From positions 62,001 through 126,000 of the forward strand of contig JAJNBG010000002.1 in the NCBI GenBank assembly GCA_021155905.1: a stretch of DNA of 64,000 bases, in the 5' to 3' direction. The notes below the pieces were generated by a model. The model made no database searches and had not been told where the DNA came from. It saw only the letters and a program-made list of their open reading frames with translations. Of the stretch, positions 8,592 through 17,400 are shown in pieces; positions within the stretch are counted from its first letter, which is position 1, and every line of letters begins with the position of its first letter. A program made the translations under genes and the position numbers. The stretch comes from Bacteroidota bacterium (GTDB taxonomy: Bacteria > Bacteroidota > Bacteroidia > B-17B0 > Aurantibacillaceae).

Positions 8592-9842
8592 ATGAATTTA
8601 CAAGATACAAAACAACGTTTCGGAATAATAGGAAATAATCCATTATTAGAAAGAGCCATTGATATTGCAAGACAGGTTGCTCCAACTGATTTAAATGTTT
8701 TAATCAACGGGGAGAGTGGGACAGGTAAGGAAGTATTTCCCCAGATCATTCATCAGAACAGTGCACGCAAGCACGGCCAGTATATCGCTGTGAATTGCGG
8801 AGCGATTCCGGAAGGAACGATTGACAGCGAACTGTTTGGCCACGAGAAAGGATCTTTTACCGGCGCTCATGAAGCGCGTAAAGGATATTTTGAAGTAGCG
8901 GATGGAGGTACCATTTTTTTAGATGAAGTTGGTGAATTGCCGTTAACCACTCAGGCGCGTTTATTGCGTGTACTTGAGACAGGAGAATACATCAGAGTAG
9001 GTAGCAGTAAGGTTCAAAAAACAAATGTTCGTGTTGTTGCCGCCACAAATATTAATTTCACCACAGCAATTGAAAAAGGAAAGTTCAGGGAAGATTTGTA
9101 TTACCGTTTAAACACAGTTCCCATTAATTTACCGCCATTACGGGAACGCAAGGATGATATTTATTTATTGTTCAGGAAATTTGCCAGCGATTTTGCGACT
9201 AAATATAGAATGCCGGCTGTTAAGTTATCTCCGGATGCAGAACATGCTTTGGTAAGTTATTACTGGCCGGGGAATATCCGTCAGCTAAAGAATATTACAG
9301 AGCAGATTTCTATTATTGAAAAAGAAAGGGATATCAATTTGGAAAGTTTGCTTCAATACCTTCCGAATTATCAAACCAATACCTTGCCCATATTAACGCA
9401 TAACCCTGGAAGTGGACCCGGTGCGGATATGAGTGAACGTGACTTGTTATATAAGGTCCTTTTTGATATGAAAAAAGATCTTAATGATCTAAAAAAAGTT
9501 GTACATGATATTGTCCAGGCGGGAGGCGGATCCTTAAGTAATTTGTCATCAGACGATTCACAGGGAGTCGAGAGGTTATATAATAGTGAAAGTAATTTTC
9601 CGGTTGTTACAGGTATGGGTGAACATAAAGTTCATAGTCCTATTATTGTCAAGGATACAGTGAACGGATATACGCAGCCAATTGTGGTGGAAGAATCTCT
9701 GTCACTACAGGATAAGGAAATTGACATGATTAAGAAAGCTTTAAAGAAACATAAAGGGAAACGCAAATATGCTTCTCAGGAATTGGGCATCAGTGAAAGA
9801 ACTTTGTATCGGAAAATTAATGAGTATAATATTGAAGAATGA
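8592..9842 (+). CDS. Sigma-54-dependent transcriptional activator (AAA+ / Fis-type HTH)
   Basis: This 416-residue protein is an enhancer-binding activator for RpoN holoenzyme. The AAA+ domain starts near residue 10 without any N-terminal receiver or sensor domain. It contains Walker A GESGTGKE (40-47), the sigma-54 contact loop GSFTGA (87-92, Ser instead of the usual Ala at the second position) and Walker B GGTIFLDEVGE (105-115). A sensor-type arginine segment FREDLYYRLN lies near 157-166. A glycine/serine-rich linker (about 265-345) leads to a C-terminal Fis-type helix-turn-helix (KYASQELGISERTLYRKINEY). With no regulatory domain, activity may be set by expression or by a partner protein; this is inference. 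The next gene starts 1 nt after the stop, implying co-transcription. Confidence 0.93.
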   Translation: MNLQDTKQRFGIIGNNPLLERAIDIARQVAPTDLNVLINGESGTGKEVFPQIIHQNSARKHGQYIAVNCGAIPEGTIDSELFGHEKGSFTGAHEARKGYFEVADGGTIFLDEVGELPLTTQARLLRVLETGEYIRVGSSKVQKTNVRVVAATNINFTTAIEKGKFREDLYYRLNTVPINLPPLRERKDDIYLLFRKFASDFATKYRMPAVKLSPDAEHALVSYYWPGNIRQLKNITEQISIIEKERDINLESLLQYLPNYQTNTLPILTHNPGSGPGADMSERDLLYKVLFDMKKDLNDLKKVVHDIVQAGGGSLSNLSSDDSQGVERLYNSESNFPVVTGMGEHKVHSPIIVKDTVNGYTQPIVVEESLSLQDKEIDMIKKALKKHKGKRKYASQELGISERTLYRKINEYNIEE

Positions 9843-9843
9843 T

Positions 9844-11196
9844 ATGAAAAAGAAATTCAGTTTTATTGTATTAATTTTTGCGACACTAACCATACAGGCC
9901 CAAATTATTCCGGCTTATGAAACATTTAGTTTAAAGAATGGATTGAAAGTGTATTTATTGCAGTACGGAAAGATTCCTGCTATTAATGTGAAACTGGTTT
10001 TAAATACAGGCAAGGTAAATGAAGCACCCGGTCAGCAAAACTTCAGTGACCTGGTTTCCAATTCGATTTTAATGGGAAATGTAAAATATGATATAGAAAC
10101 CCAAAATAATAAGGCCTTTGTATTAGGGACTGCATTAACAGCCAGTTCCACCAACGATAATACCATGGTAGAAATGAATATTTTAAGTAAGGACCTGGAT
10201 GCCGGAATGGATTTGATGTCGGCCGCTGTTTTAAGTCCTGTTTTCCCAAAAGATAAAATTGACCAATTGATCTCTAGGAATGTTGATTTTAATAGTCCGA
10301 CAAAAATGGATATTGGAGAATTATCGTCTGTATTCAGCAATTATTTCATGTATGGCACCTCAAATCCTATGGGCCGTTATTTTTATAAGGCACAGCTACA
10401 AAAAATAACTCCGGCTTTGATTAAAGAATTTTATGATTTTAATTTTACGCCAAAGAACGCTAATCTCATTATCTGTGGCAGTTTTGATATAGCAGCGATT
10501 AAACCTGTTATTGAAAAATATTATGGTACCTGGAAATCGACGATGGGAAATACAAACGGCGTGAGTCTTGAAAGTATCGCTATCAAAAAAAAGGAGATTG
10601 GTTTTATTAACAGAAACGGAGCTACCCAATGTGCTTTGCAATGGAATAAAATGGCACCGGCTGTAACAGACAAAGACCAGCTGGCTTTTTCTGTAGCAAA
10701 CGCCATTTTTAACGAAGTATTGTTTAAAGAGATCCGTGAAAAAGGTGGTAAAACATATAGTATTGGGAGCTCACAAAAAACAGGTAAATTTTCAAATACA
10801 CTAATGATCGGATGTTCGGTAAGAAACGAAGAGCTATTTAATACAATAGAGCTGTTTGATATGGCCCTTGCTGCTTTTTATTCAACCGCGATCAGTGAAA
10901 CAATCTTTAAAGAATCCATTTATAAAAGAATTGTGTCTGTAAAAAGAATGGAGAGTCCTGAAGAGATTTCAACCTTCTATAACCCTCTGGTATATAATTT
11001 TGAAAAAAGAAAGAACATTATCAATGAACTGAATACACTAACAGTAGATGATGTCAATAAGGTCATTAAAAAATATTTCACGCCTGATGCTTATAAATTG
11101 GTTGTAGCTGGTGATGAATCAAAAGTTACTACGCAACTAACAAAAATTAACAGTTTAAAAAGGTTTACTGCTGCTGATATCGAAAAAGATAATTAA
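9844..11196 (+). CDS. M16 (insulinase/pitrilysin) family protein, apparently non-catalytic, exported
   Basis: The start was set to ATG 9844, which gives a clean signal peptide (MKKKFSFIVLIFATLTIQAQ); the longer reading from 9769 overlaps the regulator gene and has no signal. The 450-residue protein contains the two M16 half-domains. Landmarks are TFSLKNGLKVYLLQYGKIP at the start of the first, FYDFNFTPKNANLIICG before the second, and the conserved second-domain segment LFKEIREKGGKTYSIGSS. The zinc motif HxxEH expected near residue 60 is absent: the equivalent stretch reads NFSDLVSNSILMG. It is therefore likely the non-catalytic partner type found in M16 pairs, but no active partner lies next to it. 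It follows the sigma-54 activator by 1 nt and precedes a cytochrome c lipoprotein. Confidence 0.88.
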   Translation: MKKKFSFIVLIFATLTIQAQIIPAYETFSLKNGLKVYLLQYGKIPAINVKLVLNTGKVNEAPGQQNFSDLVSNSILMGNVKYDIETQNNKAFVLGTALTASSTNDNTMVEMNILSKDLDAGMDLMSAAVLSPVFPKDKIDQLISRNVDFNSPTKMDIGELSSVFSNYFMYGTSNPMGRYFYKAQLQKITPALIKEFYDFNFTPKNANLIICGSFDIAAIKPVIEKYYGTWKSTMGNTNGVSLESIAIKKKEIGFINRNGATQCALQWNKMAPAVTDKDQLAFSVANAIFNEVLFKEIREKGGKTYSIGSSQKTGKFSNTLMIGCSVRNEELFNTIELFDMALAAFYSTAISETIFKESIYKRIVSVKRMESPEEISTFYNPLVYNFEKRKNIINELNTLTVDDVNKVIKKYFTPDAYKLVVAGDESKVTTQLTKINSLKRFTAADIEKDN

Positions 11197-11228
11197 TAAT
11201 TATTATTTTTAAAATCTAAATTATAATT

Positions 11229-11609
11229 ATGACTATTCTTAAAATCTCATCTTTTGCAGCGGTAGTTCTGATCATTGCTGCCTGTCATTCGAAAAAGAAA
11301 GCAACTACTGAATCTGCTCCCGCTCCGGTCGCTAAATCAACAACAGGTATTTTCGCCCCTGGAGAAGAAGAGTTGACTGCTATTAAAATCAAATTTCCTG
11401 ACGCTACTCTTCCTGCTTTAACCGAAGGGCACTCAATTTATACAGGTGTGTGTACCAACTGCCATGGCGCAAAAAGTATTTACAGGATTTCTGAAGATAG
11501 ATGGCCCGCTATTATTGATAATATGGCTTCACGATCAAAATTAACTGTTTCTCAAAAAGACGCTTTGACTAAATATGTATTTGCAATTAAAGGTACTCAA
11601 CCAAAGTAA
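11229..11609 (+). CDS. Small lipoprotein cytochrome c
   Basis: The protein has 126 residues with a lipoprotein signal ending in IIAAC (C19), so it is probably anchored to a membrane on the periplasmic side. A Ser/Ala/Pro-rich linker (20-45) leads to a single heme-binding motif CTNCHG (C75, C78, H79). A methionine in IDNMASRSKLT is a possible sixth ligand. The length and the single heme fit class I cytochromes c that pass electrons in respiratory chains; the partner is unknown. It lies 32 bp after the M16 gene and 10 bp before the DUF2851 gene in the same direction. Confidence 0.88.
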   Translation: MTILKISSFAAVVLIIAACHSKKKATTESAPAPVAKSTTGIFAPGEEELTAIKIKFPDATLPALTEGHSIYTGVCTNCHGAKSIYRISEDRWPAIIDNMASRSKLTVSQKDALTKYVFAIKGTQPK

Positions 11610-11619
11610 CTAAGGCGAG

Positions 11620-12900
11620 ATGAATGAAGCGCTTCTTCATACTATTTGGAAATACCGGCTTTTAGGTAAGTCTCAGTTCAGGGGTTCTAAAGAAGAAGAT
11701 ATTGAAGTTATTTCCATTGGTGAACATAATCAGGACTCAGGTCCTGATTTTTTTAATTCCAAAGTCCGGATCAATGATATAGTATTGGCAGGAAATGTTG
11801 AGATTCATATCAAAACATCCGATTGGCTGAGACACAAGCATCAACATGATAAATCCTACGATAACCTGGTGTTACATGTGGTTTATGAGCATGATAAAGA
11901 ATTGCCTCAAAACGAACAGTTCAATGTTTCTGTTTTAGAATTAAAACAATACATCAAACCCTCTTTACTGGAACAATATCACCAATTGCAGTTGTCGAAG
12001 CAGCCAATTGCCTGTGGAAAAGCAATCGCCCATATTCCGGATATAAAATGGAAATCCTGGCTGGATCGTCTAGCGGTTAGTCGTCTTGAAGAAAAAACGG
12101 CATACATTGAGCATTTATTCGAATACACACGAAATAGTTATGAAGACGCTTTGTATCTACTGCTTTTTCGGAATTTTGGATTTAAAATCAACAATGATGC
12201 ATTTGAACTCTTAGGGAAATTTTTACCCTACTCGGTTCTTAAAAAATACGCAGACCAACCGACGCAGATAGAATCTCTGTTATTTGGTGCGGCAGGTTTA
12301 CTGGATGATTTGTTTGATGACAAATATCCAAAGCAACTCCAAAATGAATTTGAGTTTTTAAAACACAAACATAAGTTACAGCAAATAAAGAGAGAGCAGT
12401 GGAAGTTTTCCAAAACACGCCCGGTTAATTTTCCAACGATTCGGATTAGTCAGTTGGCGGGACTAATTGGGAAACAATCCTCTTTGTATCACTTGATAGA
12501 TCAAAAACCGGATCTGCAAACTATCCGACATTTTTTTGAGGTTGAACCTAATTCCTATTGGATGACGCATTATAGTTTTGATGTTGAAACAGAATCAGGT
12601 TCAAAATTTCTTGGGGATAAAGCCGTCGAATCTATTATCATAAACACGATTGTTCCTTATTTGTTTTTCATGTCAAAGAACGGCAACAAAACAGATTTGA
12701 TAGAATACGGGATAAATCTGCTGTCACAGCTTCCTGCGGAAGTAAATAAGAAAACCAAAGAGTTCGTCGGCCTGGGTATAAACACTGAAAGTGCGCTTGA
12801 AAGCCAGGCTCAAATTTATCTATTGGATAATTTTTGCTCAGTGAAAAGATGTCTTAGCTGCCAGGTAGGGGAGTCTCTGCTAAAAAGTTCATCAAAATAA
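11620..12900 (+). CDS. DUF2851 family protein
   Basis: This 426-residue protein has no signal peptide. The N-terminal segment is typical of DUF2851, a Bacteroidota-centred family: LLHTIWKYRLLGK, then EEDIEVISIGEHNQDSGPDF and the strand VEIHIKTSDWLRHKHQ. The cluster E..N.DSGPDF....V.I.....GNVEIH.K.SDW resembles a nuclease-like core with acidic residues (E-D-E..K), but no activity is established. The C-terminus contains a CxxC pair, CLSCQVGESLL, also usual in the family. It starts 10 bp after the cytochrome gene. Confidence 0.9.
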   Translation: MNEALLHTIWKYRLLGKSQFRGSKEEDIEVISIGEHNQDSGPDFFNSKVRINDIVLAGNVEIHIKTSDWLRHKHQHDKSYDNLVLHVVYEHDKELPQNEQFNVSVLELKQYIKPSLLEQYHQLQLSKQPIACGKAIAHIPDIKWKSWLDRLAVSRLEEKTAYIEHLFEYTRNSYEDALYLLLFRNFGFKINNDAFELLGKFLPYSVLKKYADQPTQIESLLFGAAGLLDDLFDDKYPKQLQNEFEFLKHKHKLQQIKREQWKFSKTRPVNFPTIRISQLAGLIGKQSSLYHLIDQKPDLQTIRHFFEVEPNSYWMTHYSFDVETESGSKFLGDKAVESIIINTIVPYLFFMSKNGNKTDLIEYGINLLSQLPAEVNKKTKEFVGLGINTESALESQAQIYLLDNFCSVKRCLSCQVGESLLKSSSK

Positions 12901-12922
12901 AAAAAGGGTAGAAGTTTTTTTA

Positions 12923-12930
12923 TACTTTTG
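12923..12930 (+). promoter_or_regulatory. Possible -7 promoter box of the PspC gene
   Basis: The plus strand reads TACTTTTG, an exact match to TAnnTTTG, ending 6 nt before the ATG at 12937. No clear -33 TTG was seen. If real, the transcript would have almost no leader. Confidence 0.4.
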
Positions 12931-12936
12931 TAAGCA

Positions 12937-13170
12937 ATGATAGACAAAATTAGATATTGGTTTGAACAGAAAGCCTTCGGTGTTTGCGAATGGTGGGGAA
13001 AAAAATTAGGAATCAGGACTACTCATATCCGTATGTATTTTATTTATCTGTCTTTTTTTACGTTTGGCTCTCCCATTATTATTTATTTTATCATGGCTTT
13101 TATGTTAGAGCATAAGGAAAGCTTTAAGCCGAGTAATTACCAGCGCCGTCGCAGCGTTTGGGATCTTTAA
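12937..13170 (+). CDS. PspC domain membrane protein
   Basis: This 77-residue protein carries one PspC domain: a short amphipathic start (MIDKIRYWFEQKAFGVCEWWGKKLGI), then RTTHIRMYFIYLSFFTFGSP and a hydrophobic segment IIIYFIMAFML that should cross the inner membrane. PspC proteins take part in envelope stress sensing in enterobacteria. In Bacteroidota the short stand-alone forms are common and their role is not established. It lies 36 bp after the DUF2851 gene with its own possible promoter box, and 74 bp before the potassium channel gene. Confidence 0.9.
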   Translation: MIDKIRYWFEQKAFGVCEWWGKKLGIRTTHIRMYFIYLSFFTFGSPIIIYFIMAFMLEHKESFKPSNYQRRRSVWDL

Positions 13171-13244
13171 ATTTAATTTCGTTTTTTAGATAATAGGCAA
13201 TCGTATTTTCCTAAGCTCATTATTTTTTCTTTAATTTGCCGGAT

Positions 13245-14258
13245 ATGATAAATGTTTTAACGTCTTATTATCGTTTTTATTTGCCAGTACTGATTATGTT
13301 TTCAGTATGGGTTATTGGAACGATTGGGTATGTGATCATTGATGATTACACCTGGTTTGATGCATTTTATATGACTGTTATTACCATTGCTACGGTTGGT
13401 TACGGAGAAGTAGCACCTCTCAGTCATGCCGGCAAATTATTTACGGCGTTTCTTATTATGACAAGTTTTGGTACATTTGCTTATGCCGTTTCATCCATTA
13501 CTAAATTTGTAATTGACGGAGAGTTTAATGAATTTTTTAAAAACAGGAAATTGAACGCAACCATAGAAAAACTGTCGGACCATATCATTATTTGCGGTTA
13601 TGGCCGTAATGGTCGCCAGGCAGCACAGGTATTAAAAAAGCATAATAAGCGTTTTGTGGTGATCGAAAGTGATGCTGCACTGACCGCTACTCTCAATCAC
13701 AGGTTTAGTGAACTGGTTGTGACCGGTGACGGCACCCACGACGAAACGTTAATTAGGGCAGGTATCATGAGAGCCAAAGCTATCATTACTACTTTGCCTA
13801 CAGATGCTGACAATTTATTTATTGTTTTGACAGCTCGTAATTTAAACAAGACACTCACTATTATTTCAAGGGCAAGTGAAGATAACTCAGATACGAAACT
13901 CAAGATTGCCGGTGCCGACAATGTAATCATGCCCGATAAAGTTGGTGGTGCCCATATGGCTTCATTGGTAATGAAGCCTGATGTCATGGAGTTCATTGAC
14001 CATATTAATGCAGAAGGTGGTGATACGGTTAACCTTGAAGAAATATCATTTACAAATGTTCCTGAAAGCTTAAAGAATAGAACTTTAAAAGACCTTGAAA
14101 TCAGAAACCGTTCCGGTGCCAATATCATTGGCTATAAAACTGTAGCAGGTGAATACATTGTTAATCCAAGTGCAGATACACGCATTATTCCACAATCAAA
14201 ATTATTTGTTTTGGGTACACCCGAGCAAATTTCCGCGTTAAAACAAATTTTAAGTTAG
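13245..14258 (+). CDS. Potassium channel protein with TrkA-N (RCK) domain
   Basis: The protein is a two-helix potassium channel subunit fused to a cytosolic RCK gate. The first membrane helix is at about residues 11-31. The pore loop holds the selectivity filter TVGYGE (50-55), with Glu in place of the common Asp, and the second helix is at about 66-86. The RCK/TrkA-N domain starts with the nucleotide-binding motif IIICGYGRNGRQ (114-125; G118, G120, G123) and is followed by a TrkA-C-like end. ATG 13245 is preferred over the TTG at 13236, because the TTG lies inside a possible -7 box (TTAATTTG at 13231-13238). The size (337 residues) is normal for MthK/Kch-like channels. Confidence 0.93.
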   Translation: MINVLTSYYRFYLPVLIMFSVWVIGTIGYVIIDDYTWFDAFYMTVITIATVGYGEVAPLSHAGKLFTAFLIMTSFGTFAYAVSSITKFVIDGEFNEFFKNRKLNATIEKLSDHIIICGYGRNGRQAAQVLKKHNKRFVVIESDAALTATLNHRFSELVVTGDGTHDETLIRAGIMRAKAIITTLPTDADNLFIVLTARNLNKTLTIISRASEDNSDTKLKIAGADNVIMPDKVGGAHMASLVMKPDVMEFIDHINAEGGDTVNLEEISFTNVPESLKNRTLKDLEIRNRSGANIIGYKTVAGEYIVNPSADTRIIPQSKLFVLGTPEQISALKQILS

Positions 14259-14391
14259 TTGATTACTAACATTCAGTTAATTTACCGACAATTATTCCAT
14301 TTTTAACAATTAAAAATCGTCTTTGGACTGTTAATTGTCTTCCGTGTTCTGATTATTTTACATAATTTTAACAGTTCCTTGTGAAATTTTT

Positions 14392-14426
14392 GAACAAAGG
14401 CTTTTTAATAAAAGAAGGCTTTGTTC
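14392..14426 (+). terminator. Hairpin between potassium channel gene and fibre protein gene
   Basis: The segment forms an 8-bp stem GAACAAAG/CTTTGTTC with an inner CTTTT/AAAAG stem and is followed by TTTAATC. It may terminate the upstream transcript, 134 bp after the channel stop, or be a 5' leader structure of the fibre gene that begins 60 bp further on. The U tract is short. Confidence 0.35.
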
Positions 14427-14486
14427 TTTAATCGAATAAGTCAAGCTTTTGTTTACTCTAAAGACCATAAATTATAATAACAGAAA

Positions 14487-17400
14487 ATGAAAAAACTATT
14501 TTTTACTTTTTTAATCAGCCTTTCTTTAACATCATTCGGACAAGTCCCTCAGGAAATCAGTTACCAGGGTGTGGCCCGGAATGCGAGCGGATCCTTATTA
14601 TCCAATCAGAACATAGGTATAAAACTCGATCTGCATCAGGGCAGTGCCGGTGGTGCCGTTGTGTTTTCTGAAACACACAGTAAAACAACAAACTCTTTTG
14701 GTTTGTTTACCCTGGGAATAGGTTCAGTTAACACGGCTGCTTTTACAGCAATTAACTGGGCAAACGGGCCATACTTCATGGAAGTATCTATGGATCCGGC
14801 AGGAGGGAGTTCATACACCTCGGTGGGAACACAACAGTTCATGAGTGTGCCTTATGCTCTCTATGCGAAAACAGCCGGGAATGTCAGTCCAACGCCAACT
14901 ATTGCTATCAATGCACCAAATACGGTAACATCTGCCGGTGGAGGATATACTATCAATATTCCAGCATCAGCTACATATTCTGCCGGAACAGGTATCAACG
15001 TGAGTGGTAATACAATCTCAAATACTGCGCCTGACCAAACTGTTGTGTTAAATGCAGCGGGCGCTACTACCGTAACAGGAACTTATCCTAACTTCACGAT
15101 TAATACCCCAACTTCGCAGACTTATTCGGCCGGGAACGGGATTGACATTACGGGTGGTGTGATTAGCAACACAGCTGCAGCGGTTACTCCAACTATTGTT
15201 GGAACTGGCGCAACTACGGTAACCGGAACTTATCCTAACTTAACCATTGCAAGTCCTACAACCCAGGCTTATTCAGCGGGTAACGGAATTGATATTACCG
15301 GAGGTATTATCAGTAATACAGCAGCAGCGGTAACACCAACTATTGTTGGAACCGGTGCAACCACTGTAACGGGAACTTATCCAAACCTGACTATTAACAC
15401 GCCAACTGTAGCTCCTGACCAGGTTGTGTCCTTAACAGGTACAGGTACGGCTACTGTAACAGGTGCTTACCCAAGTTTCACAGTGAATGTGCCTTCGGGA
15501 AGTTCATTGCCTACAGGGTTTAACGGGCAGTTCTTATTCAATAACGGAACCATCTGGGATACATTGCCAAGGCCAAATTTGTTTTTTGACGGAACTAATT
15601 TTGGTGTCGGGACTACTGCGCCGCAGGCTACCTTTCATGTGGTTGGCGCAGGAAGATTTGATGCGAGCGTTTCAACTCCCCAAATTTATACAGACAATAT
15701 TAAAATTACAGGTGGTAATGCTGGTCAGGTTTTAACCAGTGATGCTATAGGGAATGGTACATGGCAGGCAATTCCTTCACCAACACTTACATATAATAAC
15801 GGTACAAATGTGTTAACATTAACTCAGGGAACAATCGTTACAACCGCAACTTTGGTCGGAACAGGGTCTAATACCGTGAGTATTGTTGGTTCGGGTTTAG
15901 CTACAGTTACCCCAACAACGGGAAGTACATTTACGGTAAGTGTTCCTAATCCTACATTAACTATAACAAGTGGTTCATTATCTATTAGTAACGGTAATTC
16001 CGTTGCTTTTCCGAGCCCGAGTTTAACCATTAATTCAAATTCATTAACGATTAATGGCCCTGGAGGTAATACAGTAGTATTGCCAACAGCATCCACTACT
16101 TCATTGACACAAGGTTCTAATATAACGGTTTCAGGTTCTGCACCAAATTACACGGTGAGTGCGCCGGCTTATTCCATCAGTTTACCCGGTGGCAACACGG
16201 TTCAGCTTACCAATGGTGTCAGTACCAGTACAGCAGCAATCAATGCAACCAGTTTGACTTTGACTGGAGCTGGCAATAATATTTTATCAGCAGGTGGAAA
16301 TACCGTTGCTTTAAATACTTATACCGCCGGGTCAGGAATTACGGTGTCAGGTACCGCACCAAACTATACTTTATCTTCTCCTAACCAGTCACTAACCATT
16401 AACAGTAACTCTCTTTCCATTACAGGTGGTAATACAATCACATTACCAACGAGCTCAACAACTACCTTGACACAAGGCGCAGGAGTGACTGTGGCAGGTT
16501 CTGCACCAAGTTATACAATTTCCTCAGCCAGCCAGTCTTTGGCAGTTTCCGGTAATTCATTATCTATTACGGGAGCTAACACAGTAACTATTCCAACATC
16601 TTCGGTAGTCGCAGGAAACACAAACATCACCATAGCAACTTCCGGTAATACTTATTCAGTGAGTGCCGTTACTCCCACATTAAATGTTGTTGGAGGAGCA
16701 TTGGCAGGTATTTACCCAAGCCAGACCTTAACGATTCCAACATCAAGTACTACTGCAATTACAGCAAGTACAGGAATTACGGTGACAGGCGCCGCACCTA
16801 ACTACACTTTATCTTCTCCAAATCAATCATTATCTGTGACCGGTAATTCATTATCAATTACAGGAGCTAATACGGTTACCATACCAACAACATCAGTAGT
16901 TGCAGGAAATGCTAATATCATTGTCAATCAGTCCGGAAATACTTTTTCTGTCAGTTCAGTAGCTTCGCCGTTATCTTTAACAGGAACAACGTTGACGTCA
17001 GGCCCGGCCACAAACTCAGTAAACCTTGCACCGTTAAGTGTCTGGTCAAGATCAGCAACTTCTGTATTCCCTTCAACCTTAACAGATAAAGTGGGAATTG
17101 GAACAAATGCACCGGCATTTAAATTGGATGTTACCGGTAATGGTCGATTCACAACAGGAATCCAATCTAATGGCCAGGTTTATATTGCTAATAGTGGTAA
17201 TTATCAGAGTTTTGCTGTTTCTGAGTTCGGTGGGTTAGGAGCAGGTATTAACTTGCAGGCTACCGGAGTAGGCGGCCGCAGCTATACAATGTATTCAGAA
17301 AATGGCAGCGGGCTTTTACAGATTTTTGATGAAACCGCCAGTGCTGTCCGCATGGTTATCAACCAATATGGAAGAGTTGGATTAGGAAGTATATCACCGA

